DNA of 9,930 nt from a bacterium (GTDB lineage: Bacteria > Planctomycetota > Planctomycetia > Pirellulales > Pirellulaceae): the NCBI GenBank assembly GCA_030432015.1, contig JAUIHJ010000280.1, positions 1-9,930 on the forward strand. Reading direction: 5' to 3'. Made by a program: the position numbers and the translations under genes. Position 1 is the first letter of the stretch. Each line of letters opens with the position of its first letter. Below, in pieces: positions 1 to 7,372 of the stretch. The notes under the pieces were generated by a model. The model was given only the letters and a program-made list of their open reading frames with translations, searched no databases and was not told where the DNA came from.

Positions 1-2
1 TT

Positions 3-341
3 CCCGTTATGGGTTTGATCTGGGGCGCGCGCCCCGCCGACATCGCCGAGCTGTGGCGGTTTGTTGCGCAGGGCGCGACATATGGCGGCGTGACCCTCTC
101 GCCGGTCGGGCTGCTCAAGTTCCTGCTCGTCTTCGCAGTCTTCTTTCTGTCAGCCGCACTATCGGGACGAAGTGGACTGGCGGAAAAGCTGCGACAGAAA
201 GAACGCGGTTGGCTCACTGTTAATCTTATTCTGGCAGTCCTGGTCGTCTGCCTGGCAGGTTTCATGAAGACGACCGAACGCACGCCCAAGACATCGCAGC
301 GCCAATCGAGCGATACGGCCAATGCCATGGCGCGGATGTGA
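3..341 (+). CDS. Membrane protein of unknown function, C-terminal part (5' end probably outside window)
   Basis: The frame is open to the left edge, so this is probably the C-terminal end of a longer protein. The first ATG in the window is at 9 and would give 110 residues, but no ribosome binding site can be judged in the 8 bases before it. Counting from that Met, two hydrophobic helices are visible, about residues 33-52 (VGLLKFLLVFAVFFLSAALS) and 67-86, joined by a short basic loop. A polar, Thr/Ser-rich tail follows (87-110). The stretch around GGVTLSPVGLLKFLLVF faintly resembles the helix region before the pore in large MscS-like channels, but nothing matching an MscS beta domain follows, so I do not assign that family. 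The next gene on the same strand starts 55 bp downstream. That a membrane protein is encoded is fairly safe; its identity is unknown. Confidence 0.55.
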   Translation, partial: PVMGLIWGARPADIAELWRFVAQGATYGGVTLSPVGLLKFLLVFAVFFLSAALSGRSGLAEKLRQKERGWLTVNLILAVLVVCLAGFMKTTERTPKTSQRQSSDTANAMARM

Positions 342-396
342 GATTTGTGTCAGCGGTTCGAAATTGATTCCCCCCACGTTCCTGTCTGGTGTCTCC

Positions 397-567
397 ATGG
401 ACAAGAAAATCAAGAAGAAGCTGGAAAAGGCCAATCAGAAAGTGCAAAAGCTGCAGCAGCAATTGGCTGGCGCAAAGCAGCAGGATGACGAGCCCGGCGA
501 GGTCGCTCGACTAGAGAAGGAAATCGCCGCAACCAAGGCTGAGATTGCCGAACTTCGAGCATCGTAG
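397..567 (+). CDS. Small charged coiled-coil protein (56 aa), hypothetical
   Basis: A 56-residue protein rich in Lys, Glu, Gln and Ala. It has two predicted helical segments with heptad-like spacing of Leu/Val/Ile: residues 5-28 (start IKKKLEKANQKVQKLQQQL) and 36-54 (EVARLEKEIAATKAEIAEL). They are separated by an acidic DDEPGE turn, so the chain could fold as a helical hairpin or oligomerise. There is no signal peptide, membrane segment or cysteine. I chose the ATG at 397 rather than the in-frame ATG at 322, because the extra 25 residues (CEICVSGSKLIPP...) overlap the upstream gene and do not look like the rest of the protein. No clear Shine-Dalgarno precedes it. Small coiled-coil proteins like this are common hypothetical genes in planctomycetes, but I cannot name a function. 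Low composition bias makes a chance frame possible but unlikely. Confidence 0.6.
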   Translation: MDKKIKKKLEKANQKVQKLQQQLAGAKQQDDEPGEVARLEKEIAATKAEIAELRAS

Positions 568-797
568 TGCGTCAGTGCACCTCGGATTCCGGTTGGTTGC
601 GTCAGTGGTCACCCTTGTCCTCGGCAGGCGAAACGGCATTCCTGCACACGGTCTCCAGACGGCATAACCGCTCGAACCGGCCCAGGCGGACTTCGCGGTC
701 GACCTCCTGAGTGAACTATCTTTGTGGTGTTACATTTCGTATCGACGGCAGGCACGCTTGCCGGCGTCGACGCACCACCACGAGAAGACCACTGCGG
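568..797. other. Intergenic region before the glycosyltransferase, with a 10-bp direct repeat
   Basis: No convincing gene lies here. The sequence TGCGTCAGTG occurs twice, at 568-577 and 598-607, exactly 30 bp apart, and both copies run into a CACC-containing tail. I see no good sigma-70 promoter and no strong terminator hairpin for the upstream small gene. The GTG at 711 could extend the glycosyltransferase by 29 residues, but that extension is Arg-rich and unconvincing. Confidence 0.4.
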
Positions 798-2084
798 ATG
801 TCCACCGTCCCTCCGATCATCATCCCACCGCAGCAGGCGTTCCGGGAACGCGCGCAGTTCATGTCGAAACTCTTGCTGGCCGTGTTCCTGGCCGGTTGGG
901 TGTTATGGTTTTGGCCGTTTGACGACCTCCTCGATCGTCATGGCACGCCGCTGGGGGCGGACTTCTCGATGTTCTACGTTGCGGGTCAAGCGACCCTCAG
1001 GGGCGAACTCGACCAGCTCTACCATCCGGCCGCGCAACAAACGCGACTGCACGCCCTATTCCCGGGTATCGACTCGCAATTTGCCCTGCCGTACCGCTAT
1101 CCGCCGCTCGTCGCCCTACTGATGGCTCCGCTGGCATACTTACCGTACGGTGCGGCGATCACCGTCTTCTTGGCACTCGGGTTGGCCTCCGCCGCGACCG
1201 GCATCCGGCTGCTGGTCCACCAAACAGGCATCGCCACCAGGGCGGATCGAAGGCTCTGCTACCTGGCATTGGTCGGCTGGCCGGTAGCCTTGGAAACGTG
1301 GATTGGCGGTCAGTCCTCACTTTTTTCGCTACTGATCGCTTGTGTCGCGATCGTGCTGATGCAGCGAAGACAATTCGCCTGGTCGGGTGCTGTATGGGCC
1401 CTGGCCGCGTGCAAACCCAATGTACTGCTGTTGGTGGTGATCGGGTGTGTCTTGTTTCGTCCCCGAGTTCTGCGAGGTCTAATCCCGGTCGGTGCGGTCA
1501 TGTGCGGACTTACATGCTGGACCGTCGGGTGGGTGGGGTTGGTCGAATACGTCGAGCTGACATTTGATTTAGCGGCTCGGCCCTGGAACGTCGAAACGCC
1601 GTTTTGGAAAGTTCACGGGATTGCGCAGTGGTTGACGCCATTGCTCGGCAGCAAGGCTCGGTTGGCATCCCTGCTGATTGGGCTGCTGGCAACCGCGGTT
1701 GTCGTATGGCGGTGGCGGCGGACCGACAATTGCCCCGCTTCGCCGTTGCCCTATGCCCTGCTGATCAGCATCAATGCGTTGGCGAACCCTTACACCCCGA
1801 TCTATGACCTGACCCTGCTGTCAGCCGGCGTCATCTTGATGGTGCCCATCGCGAGCGCACGAGGTCGTTATTCGTTTGCCAATCACCCTGTCGCGTGGCA
1901 GCTGGGGATTGCTGCTCTGTATTTCGGGCCCCACCTGTCGCAACTGATCGCCAAGTCATGGGGGCTCCAGTTTTTCCCGCTGGTGCTGTTGGGGTACGCG
2001 GCGATCCAAGCCCGCCTGTTATGGCTTGAGACGGGACAGCAACCAGCGTGCGGTTCGCGACTGGTGATCGCCAACTCGCCGTAA
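798..2084 (+). CDS. Polytopic glycosyltransferase, GT87 / DUF2029 family
   Basis: A 428-residue multi-spanning inner-membrane protein with about ten hydrophobic helices. GT87 enzymes are C-type glycosyltransferases that use polyprenyl-phosphate sugars as donors and act on the outer face of the membrane; the mycobacterial mannosyltransferase PimE is the best-known member. Visible family features are the first helix (about 24-40) followed by GADFSMFYVAG (53-63), whose Asp55 is the likely catalytic acid/base; YRYPP (99-103); GGQSS (170-174); the KPN motif (206-208); and NPYTPIYD (330-337) in a late loop. The length is normal. I prefer the ATG at 798; a GTG at 711 and an ATG at 861 (residue 22, just before the first helix) are alternatives. 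A weak GAGAAG lies about 10 nt upstream of 798. It converges on the giant minus-strand gene with a 36-bp spacer (2085-2120) that shows no terminator hairpin. Acceptor and sugar cannot be read from sequence. Confidence 0.85.
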   Translation: MSTVPPIIIPPQQAFRERAQFMSKLLLAVFLAGWVLWFWPFDDLLDRHGTPLGADFSMFYVAGQATLRGELDQLYHPAAQQTRLHALFPGIDSQFALPYRYPPLVALLMAPLAYLPYGAAITVFLALGLASAATGIRLLVHQTGIATRADRRLCYLALVGWPVALETWIGGQSSLFSLLIACVAIVLMQRRQFAWSGAVWALAACKPNVLLLVVIGCVLFRPRVLRGLIPVGAVMCGLTCWTVGWVGLVEYVELTFDLAARPWNVETPFWKVHGIAQWLTPLLGSKARLASLLIGLLATAVVVWRWRRTDNCPASPLPYALLISINALANPYTPIYDLTLLSAGVILMVPIASARGRYSFANHPVAWQLGIAALYFGPHLSQLIAKSWGLQFFPLVLLGYAAIQARLLWLETGQQPACGSRLVIANSP

Positions 2085-2120
2085 CGCGTCAACGGTCGCC
2101 CGAGTGAACATCCATCACGG

Positions 2121-5100
2121 CTAGGCCGCATCCCGATCGACACCCGGTCGATCCGTATAAATGCCAGGCTCGTCGACTCCGTCGCCGTCCCAGTCTCCCA
2201 TCACGGGTTGGTCGGAAGCACCTCCCATTTCGAAGACACGATCATGGGCATCCAGTTCGCGATTGCCATTGGTGTCAAGGATCCACTGTCCTGATCGGTA
2301 GATCCCAATTTCTTCGACTCCGTTGCCGTCGAGATCGCCAACCACTGGCACGTCACCAGCCTCGCCATATTCGAACTGGGCATCGCGGTCCGACCAGCGG
2401 CCATCACCGTCAACGTCCAGCCACCAGAGACCGTCTCGAAAGACCCCGATGGTGCGAATGCCATCGCCGTTAAAGTCACCGGCAACAGGAATCGAGCGGT
2501 TGGCTCCAAAGCGAATAACATGGTCGATGACGTCGGCACGCTGCATTCCATCCTTGTGCAACTGCATCAACCGTTGTCCGTCGGTGGCGTCGAGCCCTTC
2601 GGGTGGGACGTTCTTCGGCCTGCCCAGCGTAAGGTTTTGAGCATCGGGAAGCCCTGGCTCGTGACGCAGCGCGTTCTCGTCGCCAGCCCATTCCGGTCCG
2701 AAGATCCCAATGTCATCCTTGCCGTCGCCATTCCAGTCACCTGTGACGGGAAGATCGTTCTCGCTTCCGAGACGCACCCACAGGTCGTCCTCGTCCCAAA
2801 CCCCGTTGCCGTTGACATCGATGAACCATTCACCTTGGTAGAAGATACCCAGTTCGTCGATGCCGTCGCCATTAAAGTCGCCGACAATCGCTTTTCCGCC
2901 ACGGATGCCAAAGTTGGACACTGGGTCGGATTCATTGGCATGATCTTCGCTGACGCCGCGTTGCCAACGCCCCTCGCTGATGAGTTCCGTGTTCCAGCGG
3001 TTGGCAGTGATGAACTGGCTTGCACTCCAGTGCATGGCATTCGACGGTGTCGCGGACGCAAGATCGCGCGGCATGCCGGCATCGATCACACTGAGATGCC
3101 AGGTGTATTGCGGCGCAAAATCCGCAGCGCCAATGTAGTTTACCTGCACGTGGCGAATCACCGGGTTGAAGATCGCCGGTGCGACCAGCGGGGGTGGCGA
3201 CGCTGGCGGGGGAAGGCTGATACTGGGGGTCGTTGGGATCGATGGCGGCGGATTGTAGACGGGCGGTTCCGGTGCCGCCACAACCACCACCTCGCTGAAG
3301 TTATTCTCTTGTGAGGTTGTCGCGACACCGAGCGGAATCCGCACGATGGCGTCAGTGCCAGGGCTTTTCGTCAATTGCGAAACGACAAATTCGTTCACGG
3401 GGCCGCCCGCATTGAACGGGATCCCGGTGGTCGTACCAGCGACGTCAATTCCATCGACGAATCCATCCGGCTGAACCTGGTAAACGGCGTAGCTGGCACC
3501 GCCGCGGAGCCCTGTGAATTCGTAGTATCCATTGGCATCGGTCGTCGCCGTAATCGGGCCGGGCTCGTAGTAACCGGGTAGTGCTTCACTGGCATCAATG
3601 GCGACCCCGGAAAGCCCGTTACGCAATTCAATCACCACCCCGGCGATCGGCGTGTCGTCGCTCGTGCGAACGCCATCGCGAATATCCGCCAGGTTTGCGG
3701 GAGGCTCACCATCTTCCGTTTCGATCACATCGCCATCCTGAAACACGTAGCCGGAAAGGCGCGAGGCGGGTGATTCGCAAAAGTTGTAGTTGATCGCCTC
3801 GTCGCCTGAGACCAGGCGAATTTGGCCGATGGCATCGTCGACCTGGATTTCGCCGCCATGGCTCCCAGCTCGCTGGCCGCCGTGAAACATCCCATCAGGC
3901 TGAACTTCCCGGACGGAGTATGTGCCCGGGCGAAGACCGTCGAAAAGGTAGGAGCCATCGCCTCCGGTCTGCTGTGTGGCGAGCACGTTGCCATCGACGC
4001 CCACCAATTCGACGGTGACATTTGCCAACGGCGAATCGCCATTGTCGTAGATGCAATTCCGATTCGGATCCGTGTGCACAAAGCCGGCGATGCTGGCCAT
4101 TTTGATTTCACCAAAGTTGAAATCGACGCCGGTCTCGCCAGGTCGCAACGTTATGTTGTCAATGCGGTCGTTGCCGGCGACACCCCGCCGCTCGCCTGCG
4201 ACTGTGCCTGCGGCGTCCCCCCCGTCCATCCAGCCGGCAGGTTGGCTTTGTATTACCGAGTAAACGCCAACCGGCAAGCCTTGAAATTCGTACGCGCCGT
4301 CGCTGTTGGTCGTGGTGGTGCCAACCAGCGCACCCGTGCCATCGCGTAGTTCAATGACGACGTTGGCAATCGGTGCTTCGGCGGGCTCGAGTACGCCGTT
4401 GTCATTTACGTCATGAAACACGGATCCCGCCAAAGTTGCCGGGAGCTGCTCGCAAAAGTTGAAATCGATTGCGGCCTGACCCGAAAGCAGGGAAATCCCG
4501 TGCAAAACGTTGGCTGCTTCCGTGCCGGCCAACGTCCCGTCGACCGTGCCGACGCGCTGTCCCCCTTCGAGGTAGCCCTGCGGCTGGATCTCGCGGATCG
4601 AATAGGTACCAGGCCGCAGCCCGTCGAAACGATAGGAACCGTCGGCCTTGGTCAACTGCGTGGACAGAACGGCTCCGTCGCGGTCGAGTAATTCGATGCG
4701 AACATTCGCCAGCGGGACATCGCCGTTATCAACCACGCAATTCGCATTGGGGTCGGTATGGACGACACCGCTGATGCTGGCCAGCCGAATTTCGCCGAAG
4801 TCAAAATCGACGCCGTTTTCGCCCGGTTGCAGGCGAATCGTGTCGATTCGGTCGTTGCTCGCCACGCCGCGCGATTCCCCCGCCACGGTGCCGGCAGCAT
4901 CCTTCCCATCCGTCCAGCCAGTCGGTTGCGACTGAATCACGGAATACGACCCGGCTGGCAACTGACCAAACTGATAGGTTCCGTCGCTGGCGGTCGTCGT
5001 GGTGGCGACCAGCTGACCTTCGCTATCGCGCAGCGCGATGACAACATCGCCAATCGGCGTTTCGCCGGCTTCCCTGAGCCCATTGTCATTCATGTCGTGG

Positions 5101-7289
5101 AACACGGACCCGGCCAACGTCGCCGGCACTTGTTCGCAGAAATTGAAGTCCATCCCTGCCTGCCCGGAGTTGAGCACAATGCCACTCAGCAAATTGAGCG
5201 AGGCGATTCCGGATGCCGCACCCGCGACCGTGCCGACGCTTTGGCCCCCTTCCAGATACCCCTGCGGCTGGAGTTGCCGCACCGAATACGAACCGGGGCG
5301 CAGACCTTCAAATCGGTAAGTACCGTCGTCGCGAGTCAATTGCGTGGCCAACACATGGCCGTCGCGATCGAGCAGTTCGACTTGGACATCGGCCAGCGGC
5401 GCATCGCCCGCGTCGACCAGACAGTTGAAATTGGGATCGGTGTGGACAACGCCCCCGATGCTGGCCAGTTGGATCTCGCCAAAATCGTAATCGATCGCGT
5501 TCTCGCCCGGTCGGAGCAGAATCGACTCGATTCGATCATTCAAGCCGATACCTCGTGTCTGCCCGACAACCGTGCCCGCATGGTCCTGACCATCGGTCCA
5601 ACCGCTCGGCTGAACCTCCGTGACGGTGTAGGTTCCGGCCAACAAGTTCTGAAACAGGTAACTGCCATCGCTGCCCGTTTGGGCGAACTCAAGTGCCGCG
5701 CCGGCTTCATTGCGAAGCTCAAGGGTTACGTTGGCGATCGGGTCCTCACCAGCGTCGCGAACCCCGTTGTCATTGAAGTCATGAAATACCGTCCCTGCCA
5801 ACGAAGCTGGTTCGTGCTCGCAAAAATCATAATTGGTCGCCGCCTGCCCAGACGCCAACACGATCTGGCGAAACACGTCTTGATCGGCTGAACCACTGGG
5901 CACGGCATCAACGGTGCCGATATGCTGCCCGCCGTTGAGGAGCCCGGCGGGCTGAACTTCGACGACCGAATAGACGCCGTGGCGGAGATTCTGAAACTCG
6001 TAGCTGCCGTTAGCGCCCGTGGTTGTTTCCGCGATCTGATTTCCTTGAGCATCCAAGAGCCGCACCACGACGCCCGCCAGGGGCGCATGGGACGCGGTAT
6101 CTCCGAAGCAGTTGCCATCTTCATCGGAGAGGTGCACATTGCCGCTGATCGACGAAGGTTCGGACTCGGCAAAGTCCATGTCGATGGCGTGCTGGTTTCC
6201 CAGCGGAATCATGATTTGCGTCAGGACATCGGGGTCCGAGCCCGCGATGCCGGTCGGTCGCCCCGCCACCGAGCCGGCACTGGCGCCGACGCTGAAGAGC
6301 CCATCCGGCTGAACCTCGCGGAGCTGATAGACACCCGGCTTTAATTCCAAGTCCAGTCCAAAGGAATAGTTGCCGTCAGTATCCGTTTGGGTGACATGGC
6401 CGGTCGACTGGAACGTGCCGCCAAGCTGCTGCCACAACTGCAGTTCAACGCCGGCGAGCCCGGGGTCGTTTGCATCTTGGCGGAGATCGACATCCCGATC
6501 CAGATACACCGTCCCGGAGATGGTGACCGGCATGACTTGTTGCCGCAACTCGATAAACGCGCCGTCGGATCGATCGGCCAATCCGCCGGCATTGTCTGCT
6601 GGCAGGTCCAAACCGCTGTCGATCAATGCCGCGTCGTAGCGGTTTCGAAACGCCGCACTGCCGGAGATATCAAAGAAGTGGTCCGCGGAGAACTCGGCGC
6701 GCAACATCGATCCCTGGAATTCGACACCCGAGGCGATGGGATCGATTTCGTCGTTGATCAGTTGCAGATCGGATTGCAGCGGGTCAAACCCTTCAATCTC
6801 GTCGACATCGATGCTGAAGACAAGCCGGTCGCCGGCGCGAAAGCCAACCAGATCGAGGACCAGTTCGTGTCCACCGTCGGTCACCGTCGCGGTAACGCTG
6901 GCGTTGGCGTCCTGGCTGGTAAACTCAATCAGCGTGAACGGAATCGCCTCGTCTGCACCGAGCCCGCCGGCTTCGGTATCAAAGATCATGTCACCTTGGT
7001 CCAGGCCTGGGGAACCTTGGTCGCCATCAATGATCAAACGCGTCAGTTGGGTATCCGCCGCCCCGCCTTGAAACGTAACCTCAAACGTATCCCCGTGCGT
7101 ATCTCCGCCAAAATCCTGTTCGAGATACGTGGCGCCAATCTGCAGCGGATCCGCGTCCAACAGGCAGCGCGGCTCCATCGTTTCGAAGAAGCAACGTCGT
7201 TGCGCAGTTCGCTCCGTGCCTTTCTTGGCGGCACGATGCTCCTTGCGTTTTTGCCACCCTAGGCGTGACAATCTTGCCAACAAGCCCAC
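2121..7289 (-). CDS. Giant secreted repeat protein: planctomycete extracellular motif, nine SdrD-B-like modules, DGDG calcium repeats
   Basis: A 1722-residue probable cell-surface or matrix protein. The start is the GTG at 7289-7287, fixed by a perfect GGAGGT five bases upstream. Residues 1-48 are basic and end in RRCFFETMEPRCLLDAD, a variant of the planctomycete extracellular motif (Pfam Planc_extracel); no ordinary signal peptide is visible. Residues 49-255 form an acidic beta-rich domain. Nine SdrD-B-like (Cna-B fold, calcium-binding) modules follow at 256-378, 379-494, 495-608, 609-722, 723-836, 837-950, 951-1064, 1065-1174 and 1176-1333. They are recognised by openings such as SGVVHTDPNxNC or AGSVFHDxNDNG, a central DGSYxFxGLRPGxYSVxExQP and a closing DFxFxE. 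A Pro-rich linker (1339-1371) leads to a C-terminal region with five GD(F/W/L)xGxG loops (1470, 1517, 1604, 1651, 1698) and three 12-residue DxNGNGxxDxxD-type loops (1491, 1625, 1672), as in FG-GAP/dockerin-like calcium repeats. No membrane anchor or LPxTG is present. An adhesive or structural role is inference. The WD40 gene lies 83 bp upstream. Confidence 0.92.
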   Translation of the reverse strand: MGLLARLSRLGWQKRKEHRAAKKGTERTAQRRCFFETMEPRCLLDADPLQIGATYLEQDFGGDTHGDTFEVTFQGGAADTQLTRLIIDGDQGSPGLDQGDMIFDTEAGGLGADEAIPFTLIEFTSQDANASVTATVTDGGHELVLDLVGFRAGDRLVFSIDVDEIEGFDPLQSDLQLINDEIDPIASGVEFQGSMLRAEFSADHFFDISGSAAFRNRYDAALIDSGLDLPADNAGGLADRSDGAFIELRQQVMPVTISGTVYLDRDVDLRQDANDPGLAGVELQLWQQLGGTFQSTGHVTQTDTDGNYSFGLDLELKPGVYQLREVQPDGLFSVGASAGSVAGRPTGIAGSDPDVLTQIMIPLGNQHAIDMDFAESEPSSISGNVHLSDEDGNCFGDTASHAPLAGVVVRLLDAQGNQIAETTTGANGSYEFQNLRHGVYSVVEVQPAGLLNGGQHIGTVDAVPSGSADQDVFRQIVLASGQAATNYDFCEHEPASLAGTVFHDFNDNGVRDAGEDPIANVTLELRNEAGAALEFAQTGSDGSYLFQNLLAGTYTVTEVQPSGWTDGQDHAGTVVGQTRGIGLNDRIESILLRPGENAIDYDFGEIQLASIGGVVHTDPNFNCLVDAGDAPLADVQVELLDRDGHVLATQLTRDDGTYRFEGLRPGSYSVRQLQPQGYLEGGQSVGTVAGAASGIASLNLLSGIVLNSGQAGMDFNFCEQVPATLAGSVFHDMNDNGLREAGETPIGDVVIALRDSEGQLVATTTTASDGTYQFGQLPAGSYSVIQSQPTGWTDGKDAAGTVAGESRGVASNDRIDTIRLQPGENGVDFDFGEIRLASISGVVHTDPNANCVVDNGDVPLANVRIELLDRDGAVLSTQLTKADGSYRFDGLRPGTYSIREIQPQGYLEGGQRVGTVDGTLAGTEAANVLHGISLLSGQAAIDFNFCEQLPATLAGSVFHDVNDNGVLEPAEAPIANVVIELRDGTGALVGTTTTNSDGAYEFQGLPVGVYSVIQSQPAGWMDGGDAAGTVAGERRGVAGNDRIDNITLRPGETGVDFNFGEIKMASIAGFVHTDPNRNCIYDNGDSPLANVTVELVGVDGNVLATQQTGGDGSYLFDGLRPGTYSVREVQPDGMFHGGQRAGSHGGEIQVDDAIGQIRLVSGDEAINYNFCESPASRLSGYVFQDGDVIETEDGEPPANLADIRDGVRTSDDTPIAGVVIELRNGLSGVAIDASEALPGYYEPGPITATTDANGYYEFTGLRGGASYAVYQVQPDGFVDGIDVAGTTTGIPFNAGGPVNEFVVSQLTKSPGTDAIVRIPLGVATTSQENNFSEVVVVAAPEPPVYNPPPSIPTTPSISLPPPASPPPLVAPAIFNPVIRHVQVNYIGAADFAPQYTWHLSVIDAGMPRDLASATPSNAMHWSASQFITANRWNTELISEGRWQRGVSEDHANESDPVSNFGIRGGKAIVGDFNGDGIDELGIFYQGEWFIDVNGNGVWDEDDLWVRLGSENDLPVTGDWNGDGKDDIGIFGPEWAGDENALRHEPGLPDAQNLTLGRPKNVPPEGLDATDGQRLMQLHKDGMQRADVIDHVIRFGANRSIPVAGDFNGDGIRTIGVFRDGLWWLDVDGDGRWSDRDAQFEYGEAGDVPVVGDLDGNGVEEIGIYRSGQWILDTNGNRELDAHDRVFEMGGASDQPVMGDWDGDGVDEPGIYTDRPGVDRDAA
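3768..5807 (-). repeat. Three tandem two-module repeats (684, 684 and 672 bp) within the giant gene
   Basis: Modules 2-7 of the giant protein form three pairs: residues 495-722 (5124-5807), 723-950 (4440-5123) and 951-1174 (3768-4439). The first two are exactly 228 residues; the third is 224. By hand alignment, modules one pair apart agree at about 82/114 positions (723-836 against 951-1064) and 80/114 (609-722 against 837-950). Adjacent modules within a pair agree at only about 50/114. The pair is therefore the duplicated unit. These are coding repeats, not CRISPR or a mobile element. Confidence 0.85.
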
Positions 7290-7294
7290 GATTC

Positions 7295-7300
7295 ACCTCC
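7295..7300 (-). promoter_or_regulatory. Strong Shine-Dalgarno site of the giant gene
   Basis: On the minus strand GGAGGT is followed by GAATC and then the GTG start codon. The perfect six-base match with a five-base gap decides the GTG start at 7289. It is the strongest ribosome binding site in the window. Confidence 0.8.
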
Positions 7301-7313
7301 GTGTGAAAACAAT

Positions 7314-7332
7314 ATTGCCCAACGTTGGCAAT
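7314..7332 (-). promoter_or_regulatory. Near-perfect palindrome upstream of the giant gene (operator, hairpin or weak terminator)
   Basis: The plus-strand sequence ATTGCC-C-AACGTT-GGCAAT has perfect six-base arms around a core that is itself a palindrome (AACGTT) with one extra C. As RNA on the minus strand it gives a six-pair stem with a seven-base loop, followed by AUUGUUUUC. That tail is mildly U-rich, so it could be a weak terminator of the WD40 gene. It also lies only 13 bases before the Shine-Dalgarno of the giant gene, so an operator or a translation-affecting hairpin is equally possible. Confidence 0.4.
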
Positions 7333-7354
7333 GTGACGAGTTATTCGGGTTTAG

Positions 7355-7370
7355 GCCTGACGACGCAGGC
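7355..7370 (-). other. Small stem-loop just after the WD40 stop codon
   Basis: GCCTG and CAGGC (five pairs) flank a six-base loop, starting two bases after the TAA stop of the WD40 gene on the minus strand. No U run follows, so it is not a classical intrinsic terminator. It may protect the 3' end of the upstream message or may be chance. Confidence 0.3.
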
Positions 7371-7372
7371 AA

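Noticed and set aside
350..375. tRNA T-arm-like GGTTCGAA
   Set aside because: The stem does not close properly, and no acceptor, D or anticodon arms are found around it.
711..797. GTG start at 711 for the glycosyltransferase
   Set aside because: It would add 29 residues rich in Arg (for example CRRRRTTTRRPLR) before the normal N-terminus of the family; the ATG at 798 gives a normal length.
3768..5807. Regular repeats as a possible CRISPR array or satellite
   Set aside because: The period is 684 bp, the reading frame is continuous, and the repeats encode folded protein modules.
4758..5891. Long plus-strand open frame (377 codons) opposite the giant gene, and similar ones at 6387-7262 and 2520-3314
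   Set aside because: They mirror the repeat periodicity of the minus-strand gene, contain no recognisable domain, and lack ribosome binding sites. Codon bias of the real gene explains the openness.
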